Positions 44,063 through 53,354 of a stretch of DNA of 64,000 nucleotides are shown one piece after another (position 1 is the first letter of the stretch; the number at the start of each line of letters is the position of its first letter). The DNA is from Vibrio viridaestus (lineage in GTDB: Bacteria > Pseudomonadota > Gammaproteobacteria > Enterobacterales > Vibrionaceae). Below the pieces are notes generated by a model. The model was given only the letters and a program-made list of their open reading frames with translations. It did no database searches and was not told the DNA's origin. The stretch is taken from NCBI RefSeq assembly GCF_003856525.1, contig NZ_RJVQ01000001.1, positions 186,001-250,000 on the forward strand. Reading direction: 5' to 3'. A program made the translations under genes and the position numbers.

Positions 44063-44980
44063 ATGAAAACAATCATTTGCGGTATTTGTGATTATCCATC
44101 AGTACTTAAATCAGCAGTGTATGGACTGGAGGAAATGTTCAATCTCGCCAACAGAATTTGTAGTGAACTAGAAGTACCAGTTCGGTTCGAACCACTTATC
44201 ACTGCCAGTACAAACTTACCTAACTCGCTATTTACTGTTGTAATACTTCCTCCATGCGCGATGAGTGATTACTACATTCATCCGATGGAGGAATTTGTTC
44301 AATGGCTGACGCAAAAATATCAAGAAGGCTCAATATTGAGCTCTGCTTGTGCAGGTACCTTTATACTTGCAGCGACAGGTGCTATCGATTCTAGAACCGT
44401 TACCACTCATTGGTCGCTATCAGACAAGTTTAAAAAACAATTTCCAACAATTCCTACAGACACCAATAAAATACTCATCAATCACGGTGACATTATTAGC
44501 GCTGGAGGGATAATGTCTTGGTTAGATTTAGGTTTTGAAATCATTGCTAAATATAGCTCACAGCTCGTTGTCAGTAGGTTAGGAAAAACGCTAGTGATGG
44601 ACACAGCTCATCGAGAACAACAGTACTATAAGCAATTTAATCCAACATTTTCTCATGGAGATAAAGCCATCGTTACCGTGCAACAACAAATGCATCAAGA
44701 ATATACCAATGGCCTACTTATTCATGAACTAGCTAAACAAGCAAATCTCACAATGCGTACGTTACAACGTCGTTTTCAGAAGGCGACCGGAATGAATCCA
44801 AATCAGTATTTGCAGCGCCTACGTATACAGCATGCTTGTGACTACCTCGAAACTACGACATACACTTTCGACTGGATAGCAAATAATATCGGCTATGAAG
44901 ATACAAGTGCCTGCCGAAAATCATTCATTAATATAACCGGATTAACGCCCAAAGAATTTCGTCGTCGTTTTGGTTCGTAG
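44063..44980 (+). CDS. GlxA-type AraC regulator with DJ-1/PfpI domain
   Basis: 305 residues. DJ-1/PfpI-like domain at about 1-190 with the elbow SSACAGTFILA (nucleophile-like Cys), then an AraC double helix-turn-helix at about 210-303 (LAKQANLTMRTLQRRFQKATG; IANNIGYEDTSACRKSFINI). Divergent from the cysteine hydrolase by 117 bases, suggesting control of its expression by an unidentified ligand. Confidence 0.93.
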   Translation: MKTIICGICDYPSVLKSAVYGLEEMFNLANRICSELEVPVRFEPLITASTNLPNSLFTVVILPPCAMSDYYIHPMEEFVQWLTQKYQEGSILSSACAGTFILAATGAIDSRTVTTHWSLSDKFKKQFPTIPTDTNKILINHGDIISAGGIMSWLDLGFEIIAKYSSQLVVSRLGKTLVMDTAHREQQYYKQFNPTFSHGDKAIVTVQQQMHQEYTNGLLIHELAKQANLTMRTLQRRFQKATGMNPNQYLQRLRIQHACDYLETTTYTFDWIANNIGYEDTSACRKSFINITGLTPKEFRRRFGS

Positions 44981-45012
44981 GAATAGACTCATAGCGTTAG
45001 TCTGACGGAAAC

Positions 45013-45810
45013 TTAACGACTTAGTGCATCTCCAAGCGGTCGAAAATACGCTTGTAATGCGTTAAAAATGAGATGACGATGGTCGATGTCTGGATAGATA
45101 ACGATATTATCTCGATGAGTAGTACCAGAAACTAAGTAGGAATTTCGGATTTCAGAGCAAGACTCAATCACGGACTCAAATGCACGTGCCATCATCTCTG
45201 TCGGCTGTGAGAAATACGCCATCCCAGCTGCTTTATCCGCTTTGACACTTCGCGAAACATAATCGTGGTTATCTTGGCCATCATCACTGAGCAAAGTGGC
45301 ATCAAAGATTTCTAGCAACCTTTCGTTCAATGGATGTGGCAAATGTTTGGTATTACTTAACCAACAATCGCTAGCGAATAGAATATGCTTCTGCGGCGCC
45401 GATCTATCGCCAATATCAAACGCTTTATCCGCAATATAGTGATCAAAAGCATGCCAAAACTCATGAGCCAACGCACCAGCTCCAGCATTTTTTGCCAAGG
45501 CTAATTCGCGCTGATTGGGCGCATAATGTGCTTGAACCCCTTTACGACCACCAGTGCCAAATGCCAGATTGAGATTCCCCCGAAGACCGATAGCTTCAGG
45601 AGGCAAGGCCAATATATAGGCCAAGTCAGCCAGTGAATCAAAAATCAGATTCGCCGCCAGGTCTTTTTCCTCGTTATTCACCCATTTACCAACACGAATA
45701 CTACCAATACCAAAAGTCTGCTTGATGTCGATAAAAGACACTTGGTCTCCGTGACGATAGTCGGGTCCTTGTCGTGTTTTGTGTTTAAAGTTAATTAACT
45801 GCAACGTCAA
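45013..45810 (-). CDS. CLCA_X-type protein with LPD1-like domain and HExxH site
   Basis: 265 residues. The middle (GKWVNNEEKDLAAN ... DSLADLAYIL ... NLAFGTGGRKGVQAHYAP ... GAGALAHEFWHAFDHYIA) follows the LPD1 domain known from phage and conjugative polyvalent proteins. HEFWH is a zinc-protease signature. I associate this architecture with proteins called CLCA_X in Vibrio. Function is not established. It is convergent with the GlxA-type regulator and has no obvious partner. Confidence 0.75.
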   Translation of the reverse strand: MTLQLINFKHKTRQGPDYRHGDQVSFIDIKQTFGIGSIRVGKWVNNEEKDLAANLIFDSLADLAYILALPPEAIGLRGNLNLAFGTGGRKGVQAHYAPNQRELALAKNAGAGALAHEFWHAFDHYIADKAFDIGDRSAPQKHILFASDCWLSNTKHLPHPLNERLLEIFDATLLSDDGQDNHDYVSRSVKADKAAGMAYFSQPTEMMARAFESVIESCSEIRNSYLVSGTTHRDNIVIYPDIDHRHLIFNALQAYFRPLGDALSR

Positions 45811-46055
45811 TCCTAGTTCTAAAACTCAGCGAAACATTATTAAATAATGGTTTTTTAATCTGCGAATTATACAGTATTTGGGTCGCCCTACCCACTTGCT
45901 CACTAGACTGCAATTTACCAAATTATCCTCCTAAAAATTTTTCATATAGTAAATCAAAACTAAATTGCTTGAATTTTCAATACATTGACCAAATAACCAT
46001 ATTATAAAGTCAGTTCAATTGGTTTTGGCGTTTTACATCTTAATAAGGAGAGAGC

Positions 46056-46487
46056 ATGGTTGACTTACCAGATGAAAATCACAAGCGCTTTATCGCAGTG
46101 TTGAACAAGAAAATGGATTTGGGCAGAACCTTGAACGTACTAGGACACATCAGTGTCGGTCTATCTAGTCAATTAGACTCTAGTGAGAAAGTCCATGTTG
46201 ATTATGTCGACTTCGATGGTAATCTCCACCCAGGTATTTCTCACTATCCGTTTATTGTGTTGAAAGCGGATAATTCAAACAAGATCCGAAAACTACGAGA
46301 AGAAGCATTGAGTCGAGGGATTAAATTCGCTGACTTTACTAGCACGATGATCGAAGGGGGATCGTTAGAGCAGCAAGCAATAACAAATACCGTAAAAGAA
46401 AAGGAATTAGAATATCTGGGTATTTGTCTTTTTGGCGAGACAGAGACGCTCCGCGAGTTTACTAAAAAATACAGTTTGTATAAGTAA
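46056..46487 (+). CDS. DUF2000-family protein
   Basis: 143 residues, related in fold to peptidyl-tRNA hydrolase II by family assignment. LGRTLNVLGHISVGLS and ISHYPFIVLKA are typical. AAGGAG lies before the ATG. No operon partner; a strong hairpin follows at 46570-46608. Function unknown. Confidence 0.8.
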   Translation: MVDLPDENHKRFIAVLNKKMDLGRTLNVLGHISVGLSSQLDSSEKVHVDYVDFDGNLHPGISHYPFIVLKADNSNKIRKLREEALSRGIKFADFTSTMIEGGSLEQQAITNTVKEKELEYLGICLFGETETLREFTKKYSLYK

Positions 46488-46569
46488 GGCTGTAGGAACG
46501 ATTAAAAGTAGTTCGTGGGTAGCTTTTCACCAATGTCAGTCCAATTCGCTCGTTGTTTACGTTATAAAC

Positions 46570-46608
46570 AATTGGAGTAACTTACACTTATTGTAAATTA
46601 CTCCAATT
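46570..46608. terminator. Long hairpin between convergent genes
   Basis: A 17-base arm AATTGGAGTAACTTACA pairs with TGTAAATTACTCCAATT with one mismatch, loop CTTAT. It lies 83 bases past the DUF2000 stop and 119 bases past the ureohydrolase stop. It may act as a bidirectional terminator; a mobile small repeat is another option. Confidence 0.5.
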
Positions 46609-46726
46609 TAAACAGGCAGAGTCAAAGCTGAATGTATCGTGATGTCTAAGTTGTTTCGATGGCACCATTAAATGGTTTCCGTATTTCGGACTTAGACAAA
46701 GAGTTTGACTCTAAATACCATAATGT

Positions 46727-47596
46727 TTACTTACCCAGTAACGGAAAACTAGCTAACATATTCTTAAGACGAAGTGCATCCCACGGTAAATGTTCTGTTA
46801 CACCTAACCCGACGACTTCAATTGTATCGCCGATATCATTCACTAGGCGCTGCACTGCGGTTAGCTTCATCGCTCCTTGTGTTAGACCTTCAAACTTATC
46901 GGCCGGAACATCTCTTTCAGCAAAATAGAGAGAGCCAAAATCAGCGATAGACATCACATCTAAGTCCAAGTGAATAGCAACTTTAGTAATGCCTTTTGCT
47001 TTGATCCAGTCTGTTACTGGTTTGCTGTTTTCACTCAACTCTTCAGGCTTCACAAATGCCATGTTATTTTTTTGAATAAAGTCAGTTTCGTAGTCAAGAG
47101 TTGGACCCAATCCAGCGAATAGTACATTTTCTGGCTTGACCGGCTTATTGACGACAGACTTAAAATCATCATCACCGATACCCAGCAAGTTACCGAGAAC
47201 CATCGCATGTGCATGATTATAGTATTCAGGCGTCATGATATCCGGATGGGCATCAACCCAAATGATACCCAGCTCGCCTTCATACTTTTCATTGAGATAG
47301 TTAAAAGGCGCCAGATCAACAAGACAATCACCGCCAAGAACCACAATGCTATCTGGTTGATGCTTTTCGATTATCGATTTAGCACTGTGTAGTTGTTCAA
47401 GTAATTGAGTTCGGCCTTTTAAGCCTTTTTCCTCGGAGAGTTCTATGCCTTCAGGAGACGATACAGGTACTTCTTCTACAGGACCATTCGGTTCTGGCGC
47501 TAGAAATGCGAGCATTTGTGATCCGAAATGGTAGGCTTCATTATTACCCCCTTGCCACTGTGGAAAGTGCAATCGTAGCGTTTTTGAGTTAGACAT
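46727..47596 (-). CDS. Arginase/ureohydrolase-fold protein with a metal-ligand His changed to Cys
   Basis: 289 residues from ATG 47596 (AAAGGAG upstream). Ureohydrolase motifs: GGDC (88-91) where arginases have GGDH; WVDAHPD (113-119) with Asp115, His117 and Asp119; LDLD (210-213) with Asp211 and Asp213. So five of six manganese ligands remain and Cys91 replaces His. Family members cleave guanidino groups, giving urea. An MFS carrier gene is upstream on the same strand by 70 bases, so an uptake-and-hydrolyse pair is likely. Confidence 0.88.
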   Translation of the reverse strand: MSNSKTLRLHFPQWQGGNNEAYHFGSQMLAFLAPEPNGPVEEVPVSSPEGIELSEEKGLKGRTQLLEQLHSAKSIIEKHQPDSIVVLGGDCLVDLAPFNYLNEKYEGELGIIWVDAHPDIMTPEYYNHAHAMVLGNLLGIGDDDFKSVVNKPVKPENVLFAGLGPTLDYETDFIQKNNMAFVKPEELSENSKPVTDWIKAKGITKVAIHLDLDVMSIADFGSLYFAERDVPADKFEGLTQGAMKLTAVQRLVNDIGDTIEVVGLGVTEHLPWDALRLKNMLASFPLLGK

Positions 47597-47616
47597 AAAT
47601 TCTCCTTTATTTAAAG

Positions 47617-47640
47617 TAAGCCCCAAACGTTCGGGGCTTA
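47617..47640 (-). other. Perfect 8-bp hairpin between MFS and ureohydrolase genes
   Basis: TAAGCCCC / GGGGCTTA, 8-base loop, 26 bases from the MFS stop and just before the ureohydrolase ribosome site. No T run on the minus strand, so partial termination or stability control. Confidence 0.6.
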
Positions 47641-47666
47641 TGTTGTATTCGATATTTGTAGAATAG

Positions 47667-48911
47667 TTATGAGTTTGTTGCTGCTGGAGTGGAGACTTTG
47701 TGTTGCTGAATTTTTACCGGCGCGGTTTCAATGAACAGTAATGATAAGACGGCAATTAGAGTAAATGCCCCACCAACAATTTCCATCGTGACGTGTAAAC
47801 CAAAGACGTCTGCTAAACCACCTGCAACAATTGGCATCATGACACCACCAGCCATTTCGCCAACACCTGTAGGAATACCTACAGCACTGCCAGCCTGCTT
47901 TGGTGGAACACTTTCTGCAGGAATAATAGCCAAATATATCGGGGCAAGACCAAAGCCAAAGATTCCGGCAAACGCTAAGAGTGAAAACATTTGGATTTGA
48001 CTCAAGTCTGTACTAAAGGCAAACAAGAACATGAGCGCACCATAGACTGCTGAACACACAAATACGACGGGCTTCCTTCCTAAACGGTCAGAAAGTGAAG
48101 GCATTATGATCATGCCTAGTGCACCACCAAATCCCCAACCTGAGATGATAAATCCAACATCGGAAAGTTCTAAGTGAACAACCTGAGTCAAGTACAAAGC
48201 GACAAACGTAGAGAAAACATAAAGCCCACTTTGAAAGCAACAGCTCATCAAGGTAGCAACCCATACATTGCGAACTTTAAGAACAGTAAAAGCGCTGACC
48301 TTTTCGGCTTCTGTAGTCGCTTTTTTACTAGAAGATTGGACGATAGATTTATTTTTCATGACCCTATGCAGGCCATACGCAAGCAGTATTCCCGGGATAC
48401 CGACCACAAAAAACACTGCTTCCCATGGCATAACTTCATTAAGCTGAGTAGCAATGATTGGACCGAGTCCGATACCTAATAATGGGAAAAACGCTTGGTG
48501 GACCCCCATCATTAGACCTTTTTTCTCCGGTTTAACATTTTCCGAAATCGTTGCGACGCTGGTACTAAATACGCCGCCCTCACCAATACCAAGAAGAGCC
48601 CTAATCGCCAACATAGAAGGAAACGATTTTGCAATACCGGTCAGCCATGTCATAACGGAAAAGAAAATGGTAGAAAAGATTAAGACACCTTTACGACCAT
48701 GGCGATCAGAATAACTTCCTAGTAACCAAGTAGAGATAGCGTATGTAAACGCAAGAATTGAAGCGATTGCACCGGCTTGAGTGTTATTGATACCGAGTTC
48801 CGGAACAATGACAGGAAATAGGTATACGACCGCAAATCGATCTAACCCAATGATGCCAAATAATATGGCAAGCAGTAGAACCAGTTTCCACTCTGTTGTC
48901 ATTTTTTTCAT
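47667..48911 (-). CDS. MFS transporter, likely substrate importer for the ureohydrolase
   Basis: 414 residues, twelve helices. LGSYSDRHGRKGVLI is MFS motif A, and LDRFAVVYLFPVIVPELGI resembles anion:cation symporter and AAHS groups. Its gene precedes the arginase-like gene, separated only by a hairpin. Import of a guanidino or amide acid is inference. Confidence 0.88.
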   Translation of the reverse strand: MKKMTTEWKLVLLLAILFGIIGLDRFAVVYLFPVIVPELGINNTQAGAIASILAFTYAISTWLLGSYSDRHGRKGVLIFSTIFFSVMTWLTGIAKSFPSMLAIRALLGIGEGGVFSTSVATISENVKPEKKGLMMGVHQAFFPLLGIGLGPIIATQLNEVMPWEAVFFVVGIPGILLAYGLHRVMKNKSIVQSSSKKATTEAEKVSAFTVLKVRNVWVATLMSCCFQSGLYVFSTFVALYLTQVVHLELSDVGFIISGWGFGGALGMIIMPSLSDRLGRKPVVFVCSAVYGALMFLFAFSTDLSQIQMFSLLAFAGIFGFGLAPIYLAIIPAESVPPKQAGSAVGIPTGVGEMAGGVMMPIVAGGLADVFGLHVTMEIVGGAFTLIAVLSLLFIETAPVKIQQHKVSTPAATNS

Positions 48912-49172
48912 ATTACATCCATTTAATAAGTTAATTGTTTATGCCATTAGCAAGACCTATTAAACAAATTGGGCCGCAAATATTCTTGACTCAATAGGAC
49001 AGGAATATTTACTTAAAATGACAATTTATTTAACGCAATTTTTTGTCCAAAAAAGTCAACCTTGACGGTAGTTTGAGTCAAGTTTTTGAATATAGAGAGT
49101 GCTAACTTCGTATTTACCTTCCAAGCGGATGGAAACTCAACATCGTAATATGACGAACATTAAGGATTAATA

Positions 49173-49505
49173 ATGCATACTGTCGCTTATCTAATGAAAA
49201 GAAAACCAGGAATGACAAAAGAAACGTTTTTAGAATTGTACGAAAACCATCGAGATGTGATGTTGAATAATGCAAGAGGTTTGATGAGCTATACGCAACA
49301 TCCAATCAGAAAGCCGGAAAACGTAGGAGATACCTATACAACGAGTGAGTATGAGGAATATGATGCACTATCGATTTACACTTATGAGTCAGCAGAAGAT
49401 TCTGAGTTTACCAATCAATTGATTGCAATATCGAGCGACAGCGAACGGTTCATCGATTTCGAAAATATGATTTCCCTGCCTCTAACTATTGTCGAAGTGA
49501 AATAA
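49173..49505 (+). CDS. EthD-domain protein
   Basis: 110 residues, dimeric alpha+beta barrel fold by family. HTVAYLMKRKPGMTKETFLELYENHR is typical of EthD proteins, which are involved in degradation of ethers and polyketide-like compounds. It is short and has no partner on its strand; an AraC regulator is convergent, 51 bases away. TAAGGATTAATAATG gives a ribosome site. Confidence 0.8.
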   Translation: MHTVAYLMKRKPGMTKETFLELYENHRDVMLNNARGLMSYTQHPIRKPENVGDTYTTSEYEEYDALSIYTYESAEDSEFTNQLIAISSDSERFIDFENMISLPLTIVEVK

Positions 49506-49556
49506 CAGTGACTAGGAAGGGCGAGTTCTGCCTGGCTCTTCCTGACTATCGCCACC

Positions 49557-50507
49557 CTACTTCATTTCTAAAAGCTCTTTTGGCGACATTCCATAGGCCT
49601 TTTTAAATGCCCGGCTAAAATGCGAAAAATCATTAAAACCACACTGAATAGCAACATCTGAGATACGCTTGGACGTATTAGACAAAAGCATTTTGTAGGC
49701 GAGTTCCAGTCTTTGCTCCCATAACCATTTAATCGCAGTTGTACCCTCTATTGCGAACAAACGGTTCAACGTGCGTGTCGTCATATAATGCATTTCAGCA
49801 ATCGAACTCGCATTGAGTTCAGGATCAGGAAGCTTCAATAAAAGTGCTTGTTTAATTCTATCCAACTTTTGCCTTTTCTTAATATCCACTGTATAGCTAT
49901 CCGAATACAATTCGACTCTAAGTGCCGTTGAGATGATATCCATCAACGCTGAAGAAAGAGTCAATTCTGCGGTTACGTTAGCAAGATTGGGAAGTGTCGC
50001 ATATTCTCTCATCGTTGAAGCAGTGAGCCTGCCCATCGCAGTATTGGATTTGAGAGTACGAGCAATATAAGGAGATACATCATTCAGGTTTGTACGCATC
50101 AAGCTCTTAGAGAACTTGATATTGAGGGCGCGATGGTTCTCAGAGTAACTCAGCTCAAACGGTTTAGATGAATCATACAAAACCATATCGCCGGAACTTA
50201 TATCAGCCTTACGACCATCTTGTAGTATTTCACCATAACCATTCAACAGTAGAATAAATTGTAGATCCTCACTTTGATCGTGGTATACATCTTTTTCAGA
50301 GCGGCTATATTTCATCGGTACATTAATACTGTGGTCATTTAAGACAAAACCACCAAAATTATGTCCTGATAATGTGGCGTCTACGCCATTACTTTTATGA
50401 GCCCCTAATTCACAATGAACTTTTACATAATTATCAGAGATAATACTTTCCCAATAATCGAACCTTTCAGAAGAATTGACGGCACTTGTGCTATGTAATA
50501 AGTTCAT
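49557..50507 (-). CDS. AraC-family regulator
   Basis: 316 residues from ATG 50507 (AGGG upstream; a TTG at 50546 is less likely). N-terminal AraC-binding-like sensor (FDYWESIISDNYVKV; VYHDQSEDLQFILLLNGYG), C-terminal double helix-turn-helix (IAEMHYMTTRTLNRLFAIEG; DVAIQCGFNDFSHFSRAFKKAYG). Its sensor type occurs in regulators of catabolic aromatic or quaternary-ammonium genes. Possible targets: the EthD gene or the MFS/ureohydrolase pair. Confidence 0.9.
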   Translation of the reverse strand: MNLLHSTSAVNSSERFDYWESIISDNYVKVHCELGAHKSNGVDATLSGHNFGGFVLNDHSINVPMKYSRSEKDVYHDQSEDLQFILLLNGYGEILQDGRKADISSGDMVLYDSSKPFELSYSENHRALNIKFSKSLMRTNLNDVSPYIARTLKSNTAMGRLTASTMREYATLPNLANVTAELTLSSALMDIISTALRVELYSDSYTVDIKKRQKLDRIKQALLLKLPDPELNASSIAEMHYMTTRTLNRLFAIEGTTAIKWLWEQRLELAYKMLLSNTSKRISDVAIQCGFNDFSHFSRAFKKAYGMSPKELLEMK

Positions 50508-50710
50508 TCGGTTGCCCTGAATCACAATTAAAATATTGAAACTCAATGCAAAAATTAGTCCTCTTTTTTAATCAATAGAAACAATAAGATATTATTTCCC
50601 TTACGTTAATAATGATCAAACTTGATCTGCTCAATCCCCACTTTGGTGCAATAGGTTTTAGATAGCGTTTCCCTGCTACTATTCGTTTAGTCGGAAACCC
50701 AGTGATGAGT

Positions 50711-51436
50711 TTATATTTCATCAATGAGAAAATGCTTTTTCAGCTCCCTTGCACCTTTACTGGTAATCACCACTTCACGGTATCCGGGTACTCGTTCTAT
50801 CCAGTTCTGGCTTTCAAAGAAACTCAGTAACAATGCACCTAACTGACCACCAATATGGAATTTTCTTTCACTCCAATCCAAACACGGGCAGCATTTTCTT
50901 CGTCGAGTTTTCGTATCGATATTAATTCCTAACAGTGATAACTTTTCTCTTCCTTTTACAGTAAGCGCTTTGCCATCACTCGCGATCCAATCATTATTTA
51001 TCATCGCATCGTATAATTTAACTGCTATTTCTCCAGCCAGATGGTCATAGCATGTTCTTGCTTTTAGAAGTTCTTTAGGCACTTTAGTACGAGACAGGCG
51101 ACTTGTTTGAGAAGTTATACCCATCATATTTTCGAGTAAACCAGCAATGTTTTGACCATATAAACGAAAATATTTATGCCTCCCCTGAGACAGACATACA
51201 ACAAGGTCAGCTTTTAAAAGGCGAGCTAGATGGACACTCGCCGTTGAAGGTGCAATTTCGGCTATAGCGCTAAGTTCTGTAGCTGTCCAAGCTTTTCCAT
51301 CCATCAATGCACATAGTATTTTCATTCGAGAGGCATCAGACATAGCAGCAGCTAACGCTGCCATATCGGTTTCCTGACTATAGTTTGCATATTCTGTTAA
51401 AGAGATACTTTGCTTACTCAAGTTTAGATGGCCCAA
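50711..51436 (-). CDS. ArsR-family regulator with long C-terminal extension
   Basis: 241 residues. The winged helix is clear (AALAAAMSDASRMKILCALMDGKAWTATELSAIAEIAPSTASVHLARLLKADLV in pieces). The C-terminal 130 residues carry a second winged-helix-like region and a CCPC motif (KCCPCLDWSERK), possibly a metal or redox sensor. Overlaps the ACT-domain gene by 13 bases, last of a three-gene run. Confidence 0.88.
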   Translation of the reverse strand: MGHLNLSKQSISLTEYANYSQETDMAALAAAMSDASRMKILCALMDGKAWTATELSAIAEIAPSTASVHLARLLKADLVVCLSQGRHKYFRLYGQNIAGLLENMMGITSQTSRLSRTKVPKELLKARTCYDHLAGEIAVKLYDAMINNDWIASDGKALTVKGREKLSLLGINIDTKTRRRKCCPCLDWSERKFHIGGQLGALLLSFFESQNWIERVPGYREVVITSKGARELKKHFLIDEI

Positions 51437-51807
51437 TCAATCGTTGCATTTTCAGCCAATGTATAATTATCGGTTACCAGTATCAACCGATTATCATGGT
51501 CACTGTACTGCACCATAATATTAACGCCTTCATCTGCTATCGCTTTAGCAATTGCGCCTAACTCGCCTGGTTGCTCTTGTTTTAACTTTCGAATAAGCAC
51601 AGAAGCAACCCCTTTGACGTCAAATCCGTTAGCAATAAGTACATCTCTTGCTTTCTCACCATCAGCCACTAAAAAATGAGCATGGCTAGCTTTATCATGA
51701 GTAAACACACCTCCACCTTCTAATCCAATACCGTGCCTCCCAAGAATTTCACCAAAACGAGATAATTCTCCAGGACTGTTTTTTAAAATGATATGTATAT
51801 CGTACAT
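51424..51807 (-). CDS. Tandem ACT-domain protein
   Basis: 127 residues with two ACT modules (MYDIHIILKNSPGELSRFGEIL; LIRKLKQEQPGELGAIAKAIADEGVNI in pieces). ACT domains bind amino acids and regulate enzymes. No catalytic domain. Lies between a monooxygenase-like and an ArsR gene; it could transmit an amino-acid or other small-ligand signal to them. Confidence 0.82.
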   Translation of the reverse strand: MYDIHIILKNSPGELSRFGEILGRHGIGLEGGGVFTHDKASHAHFLVADGEKARDVLIANGFDVKGVASVLIRKLKQEQPGELGAIAKAIADEGVNIMVQYSDHDNRLILVTDNYTLAENATIDWAI

Positions 51808-51821
51808 TTTCTATCCACATA

Positions 51822-52124
51822 TTATTGAGATTGATATTCTCGGGTTGAAGTTAAAACATTGATTTTGTATGAAGCAAAAATAGAGGATTTTCCTTCGTTT
51901 TGTGCTAGCTGGTGGTGCACGTTACTTTTCCAATACTTGATTGCTTCTTCATTTTCCCACCACGATAAAGATATAAATTTGTCTGGATTCGTCGTACTTT
52001 GAAAACGTTCGATGGATATAAAACCATCTATCCCACCTAGAAGTGGCTTTAGTTGCTCTGCTAACTGAAAATAGCGGGCTGTCTGTTCTGCAACCGCCGT
52101 CGCCTCAAATAGTACAGCTATCAT
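51822..52124 (-). CDS. Antibiotic biosynthesis monooxygenase (ABM)-domain protein
   Basis: 100 residues, dimeric alpha+beta barrel (MIAVLFEATAVAEQTARYFQLAEQLKPLLGGIDGFISIERFQS in pieces; SLSWWENEEAIKYWKSNVHHQLAQ). Typical heme-degrading or quinol-oxidising monooxygenase-like. GGAG just before the ATG. First of an ABM-ACT-ArsR run on the minus strand with 14 bases before the ACT gene. Confidence 0.85.
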   Translation of the reverse strand: MIAVLFEATAVAEQTARYFQLAEQLKPLLGGIDGFISIERFQSTTNPDKFISLSWWENEEAIKYWKSNVHHQLAQNEGKSSIFASYKINVLTSTREYQSQ

Positions 52125-52204
52125 TTATTTCTCCATCATTGTTACTTAAATCTCCGAGTACTATAGCCAATTGGAAATAGCGACGTTTCGTTGAGGAGCG
52201 AAGT

Positions 52205-52309
52205 ATGGATACTGGATATGTTTTAATAGGGAACGATCATGTTTATCAGTTACATCAATTAAATCTACCTGAACAACAATCGATTGGAAGGTACGCAAAA
52301 ATGGTATAG
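52205..52309 (+). CDS. Possible small protein of 34 residues
   Basis: ATG at 52205 is preceded by GAGGAGCGAAGT, a good ribosome site. The product MDTGYVLIGNDHVYQLHQLN and onward ends at TAG 52309. No family recognised. It lies alone between two minus-strand genes, so it needs its own promoter. It could also be a remnant. Confidence 0.3.
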   Translation: MDTGYVLIGNDHVYQLHQLNLPEQQSIGRYAKMV

Positions 52310-52340
52310 CTGTTAGCCTGAAAATTTCTCAAGCGATAGT

Positions 52341-53258
52341 TTAGCTGGGAGATAAGCTCAGTAATAAATTGATTAGCCAGTCTACTTTAGGCTCTTTCTC
52401 TCGGGTCTTATGCCAATATATTTTTATCTGATAATCCGGTAAATGAAAGGGAGGAACCACAAAGTCCAATTGCAATGTTTCCGCTAATGTTTCTATGTAT
52501 ATCTCAGGTACAGCGAGAAAATAATTGGTGTTTTTCAGCAAATAAGGCGCACTAAGAACACTTGGCAGTGTAATAGCCACATTTCTTTTCTTATTCAGTT
52601 TACCCAGTGTCGCGTCAACAATCCCTCGTTGCTCATTCCATGGCGTAACAAGTACATGCGGATATTTGAGAAAATCCTCAAGCTCCATTGCATTAGCGTT
52701 TTTTAACACTGGATGCTGATTATCCATAGCAATACTGTATTTGCCGCTCAACCACATAGCATTCCCAATATGACTAGATTGCTCAGCTTCATGATCAAAC
52801 CCGAGAGATACATCGATCTCACCAGATTCTAATTGCTTTGCTGGTATCTGGACGTCACTTTGGACGACTCGGACGCTGATATTAGGAAAGTGTTTAGCTA
52901 AATAGGCTGTTAATTTCGGCATTAAACACCAAGCGCTAAAGTCATAACCTGATATAACAAAGTGATGCTGACCAATACTGGGATCAAAAGGAATCGCGCT
53001 TTTAAGCCCTAAATATAATAAATCAAGTGCTGGAAGAATAGATTCGGCAAGCAGTTCCGCCTGTTTTGTAGGAACCATACTGCCAGCGATCCGAATGAAG
53101 AGTTCATCATCTAAGCGCTCTCTCAAACGAGAGAGACTATGACTGCATGCCGATTGGCTTATGTTCAATTTCTCAGCCGCTTGGTATACAGATTGAGTTT
53201 GATAGATGTAGTAAAAGACCTTCATTAAGTTCAGGTCGATATTTTCAAAATTCTTCAT
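52341..53258 (-). CDS. LysR-family regulator
   Basis: About 305 residues. Starts are ambiguous (ATG 53258, 53267 or 53288); 53258 gives MKNFENIDLNLMKVFYYIYQ, the usual LysR beginning. Helix-turn-helix (VYQAAEKLNISQSACSHSLSRLRERLDDELFIR in pieces) and NahR-like effector domain. Divergent from the SSAT-like acetyltransferase, with the palindrome ATCAATTTGAT in between at about 53300, so likely its regulator. Confidence 0.88.
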   Translation of the reverse strand: MKNFENIDLNLMKVFYYIYQTQSVYQAAEKLNISQSACSHSLSRLRERLDDELFIRIAGSMVPTKQAELLAESILPALDLLYLGLKSAIPFDPSIGQHHFVISGYDFSAWCLMPKLTAYLAKHFPNISVRVVQSDVQIPAKQLESGEIDVSLGFDHEAEQSSHIGNAMWLSGKYSIAMDNQHPVLKNANAMELEDFLKYPHVLVTPWNEQRGIVDATLGKLNKKRNVAITLPSVLSAPYLLKNTNYFLAVPEIYIETLAETLQLDFVVPPFHLPDYQIKIYWHKTREKEPKVDWLINLLLSLSPS

Positions 53259-53354
53259 GAATACCATGCAGGTTAATGATGTAAACAATGCACTTAAATC
53301 ATATCAATTTGATGAGTATACTTCGAGCATTAAAACACATCAGGAACCGAGAAT

